From Chrysaora quinquecirrha (taxonomy: Eukaryota; Cnidaria; Scyphozoa; Semaeostomeae; Pelagiidae), in NCBI GenBank assembly GCA_014526335.1, contig JACTAT010000003.1, positions 291,431 through 355,430 on the forward strand: a DNA stretch of 64,000 bases. Direction: 5' to 3'. The notes under the pieces were generated by a model that was not told the origin of the DNA, ran no database searches, and saw only the letters and a list, made by a program, of their open reading frames with translations. The stretch's first letter is position 1. Each line of letters begins with the position of its first letter. Made by a program: the position numbers and the translations under genes. Positions 22,704-35,000 of this stretch are shown piece by piece.

Positions 22704-23037
22704 ATCTTGCTGTTAAGCCCAAGAAACAGAGAATTCATCAAAGCCCTCTGCTCATTGGCTGTCACGTCTTGTAAAAGTTCGGATGAAACTATTCAATACT
22801 TGATTGGTGTGGCCAAAAACCTTAGAGGCTGTAGGTGGCAGTTTAGGCCTGATGCAAAAGATGCTGCAAGCTGGCAAGAAATATGCAGTTTCTCTTGTGA
22901 AGTTTCCAATGCATTGGCAGTTATTGCAAGTAGACAATCTGACTACAGTCAAGTGATCAAAGAAGTAATAATCTCTGCAGCGAGAGAATATATTGAAGAA
23001 GCGATGATGTTTTCAGAAATGACAGATGTTAAAAAAG
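22704..23037 (+). CDS. PI4KA: PI4KA exon (N-terminal solenoid)
   Basis: [17 protein letters not shown] and [19 protein letters not shown] align in pattern with the vertebrate RRRDAVIALGIFLIES / VVPYLLRLLKGLPKVYWV region. The frame is open from 22653, and no in-frame ATG precedes the conserved part, so this is an internal exon. The acceptor is uncertain; ACACCGAG before 22704 is my choice. The donor is AAAAAG|GTAACT, phase 1. Confidence 0.75.
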
Positions 23038-26000
23038 GTAACTTAGCTATTTTCTTTTTTCCCGATACCACTGCTTCCGTTTTGTCAAAGAAACAAATTA
23101 AAGAGACGAAAAACCCCTATATTCGATGATATAAAAATATATTTTCTTTATGACTTTCCCAGCTGTTTTTCCAACTGGTATGGAAGATTATTTCTAAATC
23201 AAGTTAAATTTTAAAGATGCTTTGATGAAATATTTTTACGTTTGCCCTCCAACCAAAGTTCAGGGTGTTCAAGTAATTTCTTTTAAGGATGAATCCCCAA
23301 AAGCAATAGGCTCCGTGTGCAAATGCATTATTGTTTAAATTTATTTTCAAAACAAAATTTCCATTTGCCCCAATGTGTCAGAATGGCAACTAATTTAGCC
23401 CCCATACAGATGAAAAAGTAGGTTCGCAATCTTTGAACACGTGCTTTACTACAATAACTAGGGTATAAGGAAACTCCTGTCCAAATTTTAACCCAATATT
23501 GTAATTTTAAAGGAAGCTATGCAATTTTAGGCAAGGGTATAGCGATGGAAATTCGCCATTTTGAGAAACGAGCCTTCAAAGTCGGCGAAAAATCTTGGCT
23601 TGTGAGCTGGCTTTTCAGCTTTAATCAAGGCATCTTTGGAATTTATGAATCGTCTTCGGCGCTTCAAACCAATGCTCCTCCGTTTCAGTATAGATATAGT
23701 AAGGTGAGCAATTCAGCGTTTGAGCAAAAAGTATTCCGGGCAGTTTCACGCTTGGAAATGTAAGTTAACAAAAATAAACTTTCCCTGACAACTAGGGGGG
23801 ATTCATCCTTAATGTCGCTCAGATTCGTTCTCTATAATATCGGTTGAATTGGAACCCCAAGGGTAGGGAAATCCTATCTCCTGGTAGGTCTTAGGTTGAT
23901 AGCGATGGTCCCCCGTGTTTATAGATAGAGCACTGACAGATCGATCTATCTAGATTAATCAGTTTGTAGGGCTTGGCCAACATCGCTGGATTAACTGTTT
24001 CTTTTAAGCTAGTATGCGCGAGCGTGTTGTAAGTTCATTTCATAATCAGGAGATAAAGCCCCGGCCAACGAACTGAACATGTTCACTGAACAAGTCCCAA
24101 TATTGTTCAGTGTTGTTCAGTGTCGGCTGGCCACCCATGTTGGGACTTTTTCAGTGTTGTTAGGAGTTGTTCAGTGTTGTTCTGTAAAATTTGATCAAGA
24201 GCAAAAATTTTGGGAGAAGGAGTAAATTTTTATTTTGTATAAGGTCTTAATTAGCATTAATCACCCCTCTTTACCCTTTATCAGAGAAGTAAAAACAGAG
24301 AAACGCAACTTGTGGGCTTACAGCAACAATTGAAATACAAAAAGAATATAAGAAATATAAGAATATGAGAAATCCATGAAAAAATTTAAAGCAATAAGTT
24401 CAATTACAAACTTCTGTAGGCATTGGAAGTGCGAAGTGGCAAGAAGCACGCTTGTGGTTGGACAAATATTGCGGTGGGTAGGTGAAGTACCCCTGTAGGC
24501 AAGCGATGCCAAACTTGGTTTATGTAGATTGTTGTGTGCTTAGTGATGTCCTAGGGATGCAGAGTGCCGGGTCTCTGCCATCTAGAGGAGCAACCAGCAA
24601 TCCAGAGATTGGATGCATTGATGCCGAGAATGGGCCGGGTCCCCATTGCGACACCTATGGCCAACTCTGGTGTGAAGTATGCCACATAGTGGTTTACTTG
24701 AGAAATTTTGGCTGTAGTTTTTAGTCTGTTCTGGGGGAAAGTGCAGTTCTATTGCACTTCTTGCCATCACACTTCTTTTACAACCAATTTCATACTCGAA
24801 GATAATGATAGATACATTAAACGAATAATAGAACATTCTACCGACTATAGGCTTTATTCTATAACCTAAGGTTATTACAGACAGTAAACCTTTTTGGGGG
24901 TGAGATGGGAGGGCTTTAGCTACACCAAGAACCCTTCAGCTCGATGAACAAGAAGGAAGAGGCTTTGGATAAAGCGCATTCGGTTTTTAGTGAGGTAGGT
25001 TTTGGGAGCGTAACCTATTGTTTCCTGATTTGTTGGAAGTGGGTCATGCCACTATCAAACTAGCTGATTGGCAAAGAACGATTTTTCGGGAGAATATGTC
25101 ACCAGGCTGATAACGTAACGCAGGCAACCTGACTGCCTGTAATCGATTAATTCCTTGTGATGCCTTTGGGAAAAATCCATGGTTTTTTCGTATCCTAGCT
25201 GGACTTATCAATGCATCTGTTATATTCATGTAAATTGTTAGGTTGCTAGTGTGGAGATTAACCACAGTTCAGACTGCGTCGGAACTTTAAAATCTTCAGC
25301 GATGTTTAGCGCCTTTGACCACTCGACTGAACATAATCAAATTCACGCATGCCCAGTTTCATGAAAAAACGCACCAAAAAAACTTTGACTTTCTTTTTGT
25401 CGGTGGTAATCGCAGCAAGCAGGCCTATAAAAAATCTCTGGAAAAAATCGATGGCATATTACGACAACGACAAGCTCGAAAACGACTTTCAACACTCTGA
25501 GGATGAGAACTTGACTGATGACAACTTTGAAGAAGTGAAGAATGAGGTAAGAATAATTATGCCCAAAAAATCTTTCGCAATAAGAAGAGTATGAATCAGC
25601 AAGAGAACTCATCTTTCTCAGCCCCAGGAAGAAGTTGTAGGAAGCGAAATTGCAATTGCTACAAACTCCACTAAACGGAAAAATTTATTTGAAGAAAGGC
25701 CATGTTTATAGGACGTCTCTGACAAAAATTCACTTAATCACTTAAAAGAAAAACAAGAGAGCATTCAAGGAAATTGAAGCTGTGTTGCAAGTTCAAGTTA
25801 CGGAATTAAGGGTAAAGATAATGTCACTCGGGTCATAGCTTGGGCGAGAACTTTCTAAATACATGACAAAGTCCGGACAGACTACTGACGAGCTCTAAAA
25901 GCCAAGCTGGATATACTAGGGCTGCCTCCAATTTCTTAAGCCATTAATGCTTCCAGGAAAGAGCAAGGATTCATTGTCTGTGTGAAGCTCTCCCATTTAG

Positions 26001-29000
26001 GATTAAAGCCAAATTGTGGGTCAAGCTTCAGACAATTCAAGCTCTCACGGTTCTTCTCCTAATGTTGCAAGCTCCCATACATCCATAAAGACTGTCAAGG
26101 AGTCCGTTTTGGACAAGAAGCAAGAATTGTACAGTGCTTGCATCAATGTCGATAGATTCTCAGTGTCATTTTTCTCTTTTTGTCTCTGAGAAGCTCAAGA
26201 GTTTCTACAGCAGAACAAGAGCCATTGCTCAAAAGCAGATTGGTGATATCCTGTTTAATCTTGAGATAAATGGAGCGGATGTTGCCAGTATCAGTGTTTC
26301 AATCTTTTTGGTGGAAGCATCATGACCGTTCTAAACAATTTTTATGACACGCCTTGCTCTGCTATGAAAATAATTATAAATTCGCTTTTCTTCATCCAAG
26401 TTTGCTTGCGGATATGGCTTCATTAGGTATGTTTTCAGAGGAAAAGCATCATCTGCTACAAATACGTAACGCTGTTTTCTTGAGCCAAAAGGCAGACATA
26501 CAGTTAAGATATTGCCATCTCTCTTCAAAGCGCCTTGCAACTTCAAGCCATTCATCAGCAGCTGTTGGTGTTTTAAGTAGATATGTGCCATGTTTTTCAA
26601 GATCGCGCAAAGGACTTCCATTATGATATACAGGAGAAAGCAACCCTGAAATTCTAAACTGGAAGGATAACGATCGAAATGCTTCGTCTGTAGCCAGAAA
26701 CCTTAAGGTCTGATCAAGACGTTCCCTAGGTATTATGGTTTCAGTACCTCCAAATACCTGCCCAGGTGTTATATATTGCTTGATAAGAGTAATTTTTCTT
26801 ACATCTTGTCCACCGTTTTGCCACAGCCTGGTCTTTTTATTCTTCTTCAAACAAATCTGTTAAAATTGCCATTGCAAGAGCCTTTCTTTTCTTAGAACTT
26901 CAACAAATCGAGGATTCCGATTCCAAAAGTCAACAATTTCTCACCACAAAATGACAAATAGAGAAAGCAGAGCACAAGCGCATTTCTTCCTCAACCCAAT
27001 ATTTACACAAAGAAATTGAGGGGAAATACACAATAAACATGGCGGTCAGACAACTACAACAATATTCGATCCAGGCTCCTACAGATGTTCAGTGAATAAT
27101 TCAATGAAATGTTCAGTTCGTTTGGTCACCCACCTGTGATGAACAACACTGAACAATTTTGGGACTTGTTCAGTGAACATGTTGAGTACGTTTGGCCGGG
27201 GCTTAACAGTTAACGAAATAAATAATACCTTTTAAGGCCAATGAAAGTCGCAAGTTTTGCCTCCGCAGGGTTTGCATTTTTGCACCTTTAGACGTAATAA
27301 GTTTTTTTCAGTTGGGTCGTTCCTTCCAATTTGAAATCAATTTCAGACTATTTTAAAGGTCCCCTGAACTCTAAAATTTTTTTCTTTGGTTATAGAGAGC
27401 ATCCATTGATGTCAAATTCGCAATTTTTTCATATCTTGCACCATTTTGTCGTTATAAGCATTTGTTTGGTTACAAATTTAGTTGAATTTTTTCAAGAAAA
27501 ATTTTCCGAAAGAACTTTTGTCACGTAGCACAGTTTCTCGGCCATTTTTTTCTTCGCGAAATCAAGCAAAGTGGCACGTTTATGAGAAAAAGAAAACGGA
27601 AGTGAGCAGGCAAACAAGATAATCGAAAGATTTTTTTGGATTCTGTGACGAAAGAGATTTTGAAGATTCAAAAAGAAATGTAAATAGCTAAATATAATAA
27701 CCATGACACCGAAAACAACAACAAAATATGTCATTCTTTTTTATCTAGTCATATGTCACGAATTTGGTGCAGAAACGCACCTGCAGTTCGCTCTTATTAG
27801 ATTCAAACACAAATCTTTGACACAAAATTCGGCTTTGTCCCCTTGCCTGTTTGTCGGGTGCGACTACTCTTGTATTTCTTATTTCAAGTTTTCGTATTGT
27901 TTGTATAAAAAATGCCTTGAGGTTCCTTGCAATCAGTGTTGGGTTACTCTTCCTCACTTTGGCAACTTTGACAACTATGAGCTTAAACTGATAAGAACTT
28001 AACAACTGATATAGTTTATATTGGCACAATGCTTAATCTCATCGTTCATGCACTCTTTCACTCTACTTACAATCATGTATACTCACTAACAGCATTCAAA
28101 TGCTACAACTTATTGATGAATGACATTACTTGGACATAACTGTAGATTTAGAAATGCTGCCAGTGCTTGGATGGATAGGATTTTTTCTGATAGCGCCCTG
28201 TCCGGCTACTGATATCATTTTTTGTTTTTTCAGCCAATTTTGTCCGACATGAATCACCAAGTTTTTTTGGAGTTCTCGATGGTTTCCTGGCTTTTTCAGA
28301 GAAAGGACAGAAATCAGTCTTCAACCAAACTATTAATTCTTCAAAAGATCGCGATGTTACGTTGACGACATTTGTTGAAGAGAAAGACTGTCGCACTATT
28401 TTCGAAATCGTAAGCTGAAGACGTTTCTGTTTCTAAGACTGAGCTTTTCACTGTTGTTGGTTTTATTGAGACTGAATAGTGGTGCGCAATGTATTACAGG
28501 AGAATAATTATTTTTGTTTTAGGCTCGGGAAATTATCGAGGACAGACAGTTGTCCGATCTTTCCAAAGAAATGAGCATTCTGGTGGAGGTAAGATTAGAA
28601 ATTCTGTTATCTGTAATCATTAGAATTCATAAATGATTCGGATGATATAACACTTAGTTCTTTCTGTCGACCTTCAAGAAGGTTCATCGATGAGCTTTGT
28701 CTTCAATTGAAATTCTTTGGAAAAGAAACGAAAACCAACTTAGCATTTGGTTTTGTAATTCATTTCACTGAAACATTTGCAACATTGCTTAAGTAGTATA
28801 CAATATTCAGGGTTTACATTTTTAAGTTTGGCTTCATTACTGAGAAAGAGAAGATAAGATGGAGGTGGTCAATTGTCCTGAAGCCCTTAAGGTTATTAAA
28901 GAGAGTTTTGCAGAATGGACTCGGTAAGTTTGCTTTTTCTTTTCGAATTGCTACTGCATATTTTTTCGGGTAACATTATAACTGAGTAGTAATAAAACAT

Positions 29001-32000
29001 TCTTGTTTGTCGAAACGATTGTCGGATGAGCCTAGTCTCTCGAATTGCCAGAGATGAAAATTGTCAAAGTCAAAAAATAAAAGTTCTCTCTGAGACCCTA
29101 CCCTTCTGCAGGTAAACAAATTTTGTCGCCAACAAAGCAATTCATAGTTTTGTTAAACGTTTTCTTTAGAATATTAAAGATTTCATCCAAACCATGCTTT
29201 GTCGTTTGTAATCACAAACAGAAACCATGCTAAGCTAAGACACCGATGATTTGTCGGCAGAATGGAGCTCTATGATTGAGTAAACAAACTCGCTGGTTGG
29301 CTGAAAACATTTTCTGCCCTTGTTATCAAGAATTAGTTTAAGACAACCTTAACTCGATGAAACAATGATCTTGGTTTGCAAATGGGTGGTCCTTGGGCAG
29401 GTCTTCCGGAACAGCGCTTGCAAACATCTCTTGATTCTACGAAGAAAATCTCTTCATACGTTTGCTACCTTTAAAATAGTCTGAAAAAGCTTATTTCGGG
29501 GTTTAAATTTAGAAACTGATAAACACAAAACATAATTCGTGCACTGCTGTACTATAATACTAACTGCATTGTGCTGCCATACTGAACTGCTACGATGATC
29601 TTATGGCGCGTTGTTGGAGAAACTGCAAGGATGAGTAGTGCGAAACGGCACTGAAATTCAGAACGGCACTCAACTAAAGTTTTGAATATTGGTTTCTGAA
29701 AGGTTGACCAACGTTTTTTACAACGTTGTTTGGCACAAATAACCGTCACTCAAGTGAGCTTTACAATTATTTTAGGTTGGTTAAACACAAGTACCGACAA
29801 TGCCTGACAATGTATGTGCCGACAGGAAGGTTCGAAATAATTGCGGCTCTAACCTCCCTATGTTTCTCAGGTAGCATCATCCTTTTGGCCAAGAAACGTT
29901 TAGGAAACTTAAGTAGCTACCCAATGCCGCTCAAATTTTTAGTTCCTTTTAAGAAGTAGCTGTAATTGAATTGTTCAGATTTTTATTCGATCTCTTTGCT
30001 ACCTGTTCTCTTTATTTCGATAGATATATCAGAGGTTTTGAAATATGAGATTAACAAATGGTCTAAAAGCCGATTTTTCAAAATGAAGGAAGACCTGCAT
30101 CATCTGTCTGTTAAAGATCGTTCTGTAGCAGTTGAGCTAATCATTGATGGAATGAGCACAGCTCTGGAGATAATCATTTTTACTACGAAAAATGAGAATG
30201 GTGAGCAAACGACTTTCTATGCGGTTTTATGGCTACCACATAACGTAGATTATAAGATACAGTCTCAATGCAATAATTTTCATACCAATGGTGGCGCGCA
30301 TATTCGGTTTCGTTTAAAATTGAATTTTAGAGAATAATTTTCAGTTAAAATTGCATTTGTAAAAATTCCTAAAATGCCCCATTTCATCTTGTCTTGTTTG
30401 TCAGAAGCTCATTCTTCACGACTTGATTAGTGCACCAAACCAAATATGTGATGTGAATTACATTTCCTTTTGGCTCCCTTTTCTTTAACAGCATTTTAAT
30501 ATTTCGCTTTATCCAAAACATTAATCATACAGTTGAACCTTGATATGGCGAACACTGAATGAAACCAGAAAAATGCTTGTTATATCAAGTGCTGGTTTTA
30601 CTGGGAGGATTTGGGTAGAGCTTGATTTTTCAGACATTTATTTCACTTTTCCGAGACGTTCGTGGTATGAGAGGTTCATTATACGAAATCTATGCTTCCA
30701 ACTTAACGTTCGTGATAAACTTAGATTAGCGCACGTTAATTTCCACTACCGTCAACCGGGGTGACTTCGGACTGCTGGGTGACTTCGGACAAAAATATTG
30801 TTTCTGTTTTCTGCTTTGTGGTGGCACTTGAGAAGATTAAGAAATCGTGAATTAAGTTTTATTAAGTTGTTCTAGGGTGAAACTCTTGCTTTGACTGGAA
30901 CTTTATCAACTCAGTCTAGAAACTCTCAAAGAACCGGCTCGCAAATTTATCGCAATTGGCCTAAATTGAGCGAATTTGTTTTGATATCTTTTCTCACGAA
31001 CAGATGGAACCCTCTGCAAAATTTCTTGCCAAATCTTCTCTTTTGACTCTTTTGGCAACTTTTTGTAGCTTTTTTTATCTTCGAAATATGTCTTGATTTT
31101 TTCAATGCGAAAACATTACGTCTGTCCGAAGTCACCCCAGAGTAGGCGGGGTGACTTCGGACGACTTTATCTTCAATTACCGCGAAGGAGATAAGATCGA
31201 GGAAATAACAGACACCACTTTTCAAATTTGCTTTGGACCTTTGTTACTTTTATCAAAGAGTTAAAAGAATTATATGATTAGTTTTTGTAATATTCATAGA
31301 AATATACCAAAAAGTGTCCGAAGTCACCCCGGTTGACAGTATTGCATTAATAACTTCTTTCGAACATTATGAAATCTTTTGCTAGTTTTCACGTTTGTCA
31401 CTTCTAATTTTTTTATTTGAAGCATAGCAGCTATTTTTAATTCGAATTTTGAATGAATTTATTACAAAGATGCAGAAGAAACTTCAAAGCTGACAAGAGA
31501 GCACCTTTTGTCGATAAGAGAAGAACCAAAGTTTGCTCTAGATCTTATTCCTTTGGTATTTTGCTGTTTGGATGGTATTGGTATGCTTTCTTCTCGATTT
31601 CCTGTCTGCGCAAGGTATCAAATTTCTTCTCTACTTGTTAATATTTTGTCCTTTAACGATACTTTCAAAAGCGCACTCTACTGTCATGTTAAAAACTTAC
31701 TCTACTGTTAAATGTTTCCAAACCTTAAGCCGTGTTTCGCGAAAATTTATTGTTTAAATAAATTATTTTGAGAGGATCGAGCAGTTAGTTTCCGCTCCTC
31801 CACGATCCCAAAACGTAGCCAAATTTTAAAAATTTGTTGTTTTTTTGTTCGGATATAGAGCTCTATATAAGTTTCTACCCACTCTATTTTTCTGAATTGG
31901 TTCCCGCAAAAAGTGTCCCATTTACTTGAAAAATGTTTAAATATTTCAACCTAGCATCGACGAGTTCCAAGGCTGCAATGCCTGCCAGAATTACTTGGAT

Positions 32001-35000
32001 CATCCGTCACATTTTCAGGCTTTTTCCATAGAAAAAATACTCGCTTAGTTGACCCCCGCCCCCTTCATCCGAAAACAATGTTGTTTACAAGTTTGAATAA
32101 TTGCTTTAGGAAGATCATTTCTACCTTGAAACGTAGTATCATTCGATAAACTATCATTACTTACAGAGGGGGCGGGGGTGTTGCGTTGAGCAGAAAAGCT
32201 AATGTGGTGTTCCTAGCGTTATAGCAGGCATTGTAGTTTGTTATTGTAATGCATATTATGTTTATTGGATTAAGCATCAATATTTGCTATTTGATTATAA
32301 AATATTTATAGCTATTTGTCTCCTTCAGGTTTTTTTCTATATTTTTCTGAAATGACAACAATTTATTAAACTAATGACAGTGCCAGGCGTCTAAGAGTCT
32401 TCATCAGTGCATTGTTTTTTTCATACTTAAACGATTATCTGTTATTTTTTATTCTTTATTTCAGCTACGTCGTGGAAGCGATTCGTCAGTTTATATTCAA
32501 ACCTTCTTCCATATTGAAAATGCTTTATCATGGCAAAGAAATAAAAACACCCGAACGTCCGAGCATAACTCTTTCTCAATCGAATGGAGAAAAAACATTT
32601 GACCTTCTTACTAGCAAAGAACGCGAAACCGATTCTGCCCACAAAAAGCTTCTATTCCATGCTTTGAAAAATTTAATTAGGTATGTTTCTCCTAACGATG
32701 AGAGGTTTTTCTTAATTCTTTATAATCAGATACTTTGAGAGAATGAGGCTATCGATAGAGCTTTTCTGTATATTTAGCCTTTGAATAAATAACAAACTTA
32801 AAAGCATTTAGAAAACCGTCTTAAAACGAAGTAAAAAAGTTTCTTTATGTACTATAAATTTAAGGAAAAGATATCGAGTAAAACTCCACCAGTGCAGGAA
32901 TAATAGCTGCATTTTCAATAGGCCCAGGTTGATTGCTTATCGGAAAGTGACTAAAGGGTGTGTCAATAACTTCTCATGGCAATCATGTGCAAAATGTCTA
33001 ACATGATTGCAAGCCAATGAATGGCTAAGAGAAAAGTGCAAAAACTAAGATGGCCTTAGTTGAAGTAAAGTTAGAAACTTGGATTTTGAAAAGATAAACA
33101 ACTACTGGAATAGACTTCTCTTTCTCTGAAAATGCTTTATTTGAAATATTGTAGGTCTATGAGAGCCGCGCTGGTATATGACACTCACATTATAGAAGCT
33201 TTCATAGCATCAGTGGCTAATCGATTGTATAACACAGATAACAGTGACAGTTTATCAGATCTAAGGCATGTGAACTGCATTTTGACCTTGGGCTATATTG
33301 CTGTTGAATTGACAGACGTAGAGGGAATTTCAGAATCAATACTTTCCATTCTACAACAAAAGTTTTGCCGCCCGCCATCCCATCTGGATTCAAGAATTAT
33401 TGAACAGTTTGCCTCGATTCTTATGACTGGACATGTAAGTTGATTCCATGCTCAGAACTCAAAATTAGAAAGTTTTACATTCGTTAGATTTGTTATGATA
33501 AAGTCTTGAATCTCATAATTCTTTATTAATACCAAAGAACTGAACATATTTGGGTATTGTTGCTTTGTTTTTTTTTCTTTAATACGTACAAGCTGGTGTG
33601 GATACCGCATTTCAGTACCATGCTAACTAAATATTGAGCTAAAGAACATACTGAAAATCTATAATCCTTTTATACTTAATTTTATTCTTAACCCTATTCC
33701 ACACCGGGTCCAAAATGACTGTAAACGCGCGGGGGCATATCTGCCCCCCACCATATAAAAGCGGTGTTACAATTGCGACAGAAAGCTCAAACTTCCTGGA
33801 CTGGTGCTCTGGGCATTATATTTTATATAAAAATCAACAAAACGTTTTTCGTCAAACCCTAATCTATTGATTAGTTGCTATTTGTGAGGCGTGGACTCAG
33901 AAAATGTCCTATTTTGGTTCAAATAGGAAAAAAAATTACAAAAAATGTTGAAAGACTTTTTTTAGAGCAACTTTGGTGCAAATGTGCTAGTCAAGACTTG
34001 ATTAGTTAGGGGAAAAAATATTTTGGTTCGCCTATTAGTCATACCTGGATAATTGGCAGCTAATAATTGATGAAGCGCCAAATTGTTGACGAAGTGTAAC
34101 TAAGCACAAAGCACAGATATTTTCATAAATGGTGCAGTGGAAGATATTTTCAGATATTTTCATAAATTTGCCCCCCCTCCGTTTGGAATAGAGTTAACCA
34201 TGGAATTGTGGTATTTTTTTAGAATTACAGTTTTTCAGTTAGCAATGTTTTCTGTTGTAGGAAAACTGTTATCAGCAAGTTATGAATGTGTTTATAAAAA
34301 TAACAGTTGATTCAAGTACAACTACCTATTCGACGGGTGATTCTCAAGAGCTTCCACATTCATACAGGTAAACAATATCTGAGAAATCCAATTCAAGCTA
34401 TTCGGTTTTACACTGAACTTGTTTCTGATATACTGTACAGTTAACTCCATAACATAATCTGTTCTAATTGCTTCTTCTCAGACATTGCTCACTGCCAGTT
34501 ATGAAAGCTCTCCAGAGAATTGCTTCCGAACTAAATCATCCGAATATACAGAGAGATTTCCTTGTACATCTTTTGGAAATATTTGTGCAAATGGGGCTGC
34601 AAACTAGACTTCTCAGTAGCGATAAAGGACATCGAAAGGTCAGTGTTCTTTGCTTTTTGCATGTTACTTCAATCTTCTCCGAAATTTGAAATTCTACAAG
34701 TTGTTTTATATTATCTTAGGAGAATACCATTACAGTTTTGTAAGAAGATCCCGCTATATTAAACTGCCTGAAGGATTTATACTCTGAACGACGTCCGTTG
34801 GAGCCAAGAAAACGTGGCCTTCATTTATAATTACAGCTTAAGACTCTTTTTTTGAAGCTTAAAATACAGCAATGTAGCTTGAAATGGACCTATAATAGAT
34901 TAAAAAACTTTTGTTTGCTTGGTACAGTGGTGGCGATTTTAAAAACGCTCTGTACTTGTTGGATTCTCTTTGTAGCCAAAAATGTAAGCCCTGCTGAATT

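Larger units (their letters stand above)
24057..27203. mobile_element. PIF/Harbinger transposon, inactive, with TAA target duplication
   Basis: The ends form a terminal inverted repeat of about 65 bp starting AGCCCCGGCCAA(A)CG, followed inside by GAACAAGTCCCAA and TTGTTCAGTGTTGTTCA. TAA flanks both ends (24054-24056 and 27204-27206), the TWA-like duplication expected of PIF/Harbinger. Inside lie two converging gene remnants, as is usual for this superfamily: a MADF/Myb-type DNA-binding protein on the plus strand and a transposase on the minus strand. GTTCAGTG words recur many times in the subterminal regions and could be protein-binding sites (inference). The first kilobase is noncoding. Confidence 0.9.
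23038..28233 (+). other. PI4KA intron, 5.2 kb, holding a TTAA MITE and a PIF/Harbinger element
   Basis: The intron joins GTT-AAA-AAA-G with CC-AAT-TTT, phase 1 on both sides. It contains the MITE at 23287-23808 and the Harbinger copy at 24057-27203. The last kilobase (27207-28233) shows no supported feature; the frames at 27331-28029 overlap on both strands and have no motif. Confidence 0.8.

Noticed and set aside
25343..25612. Opposed frames on both strands within the Harbinger element
   Set aside because: Only the plus strand resembles the accessory protein in order and orientation; the minus-strand frame is its shadow.
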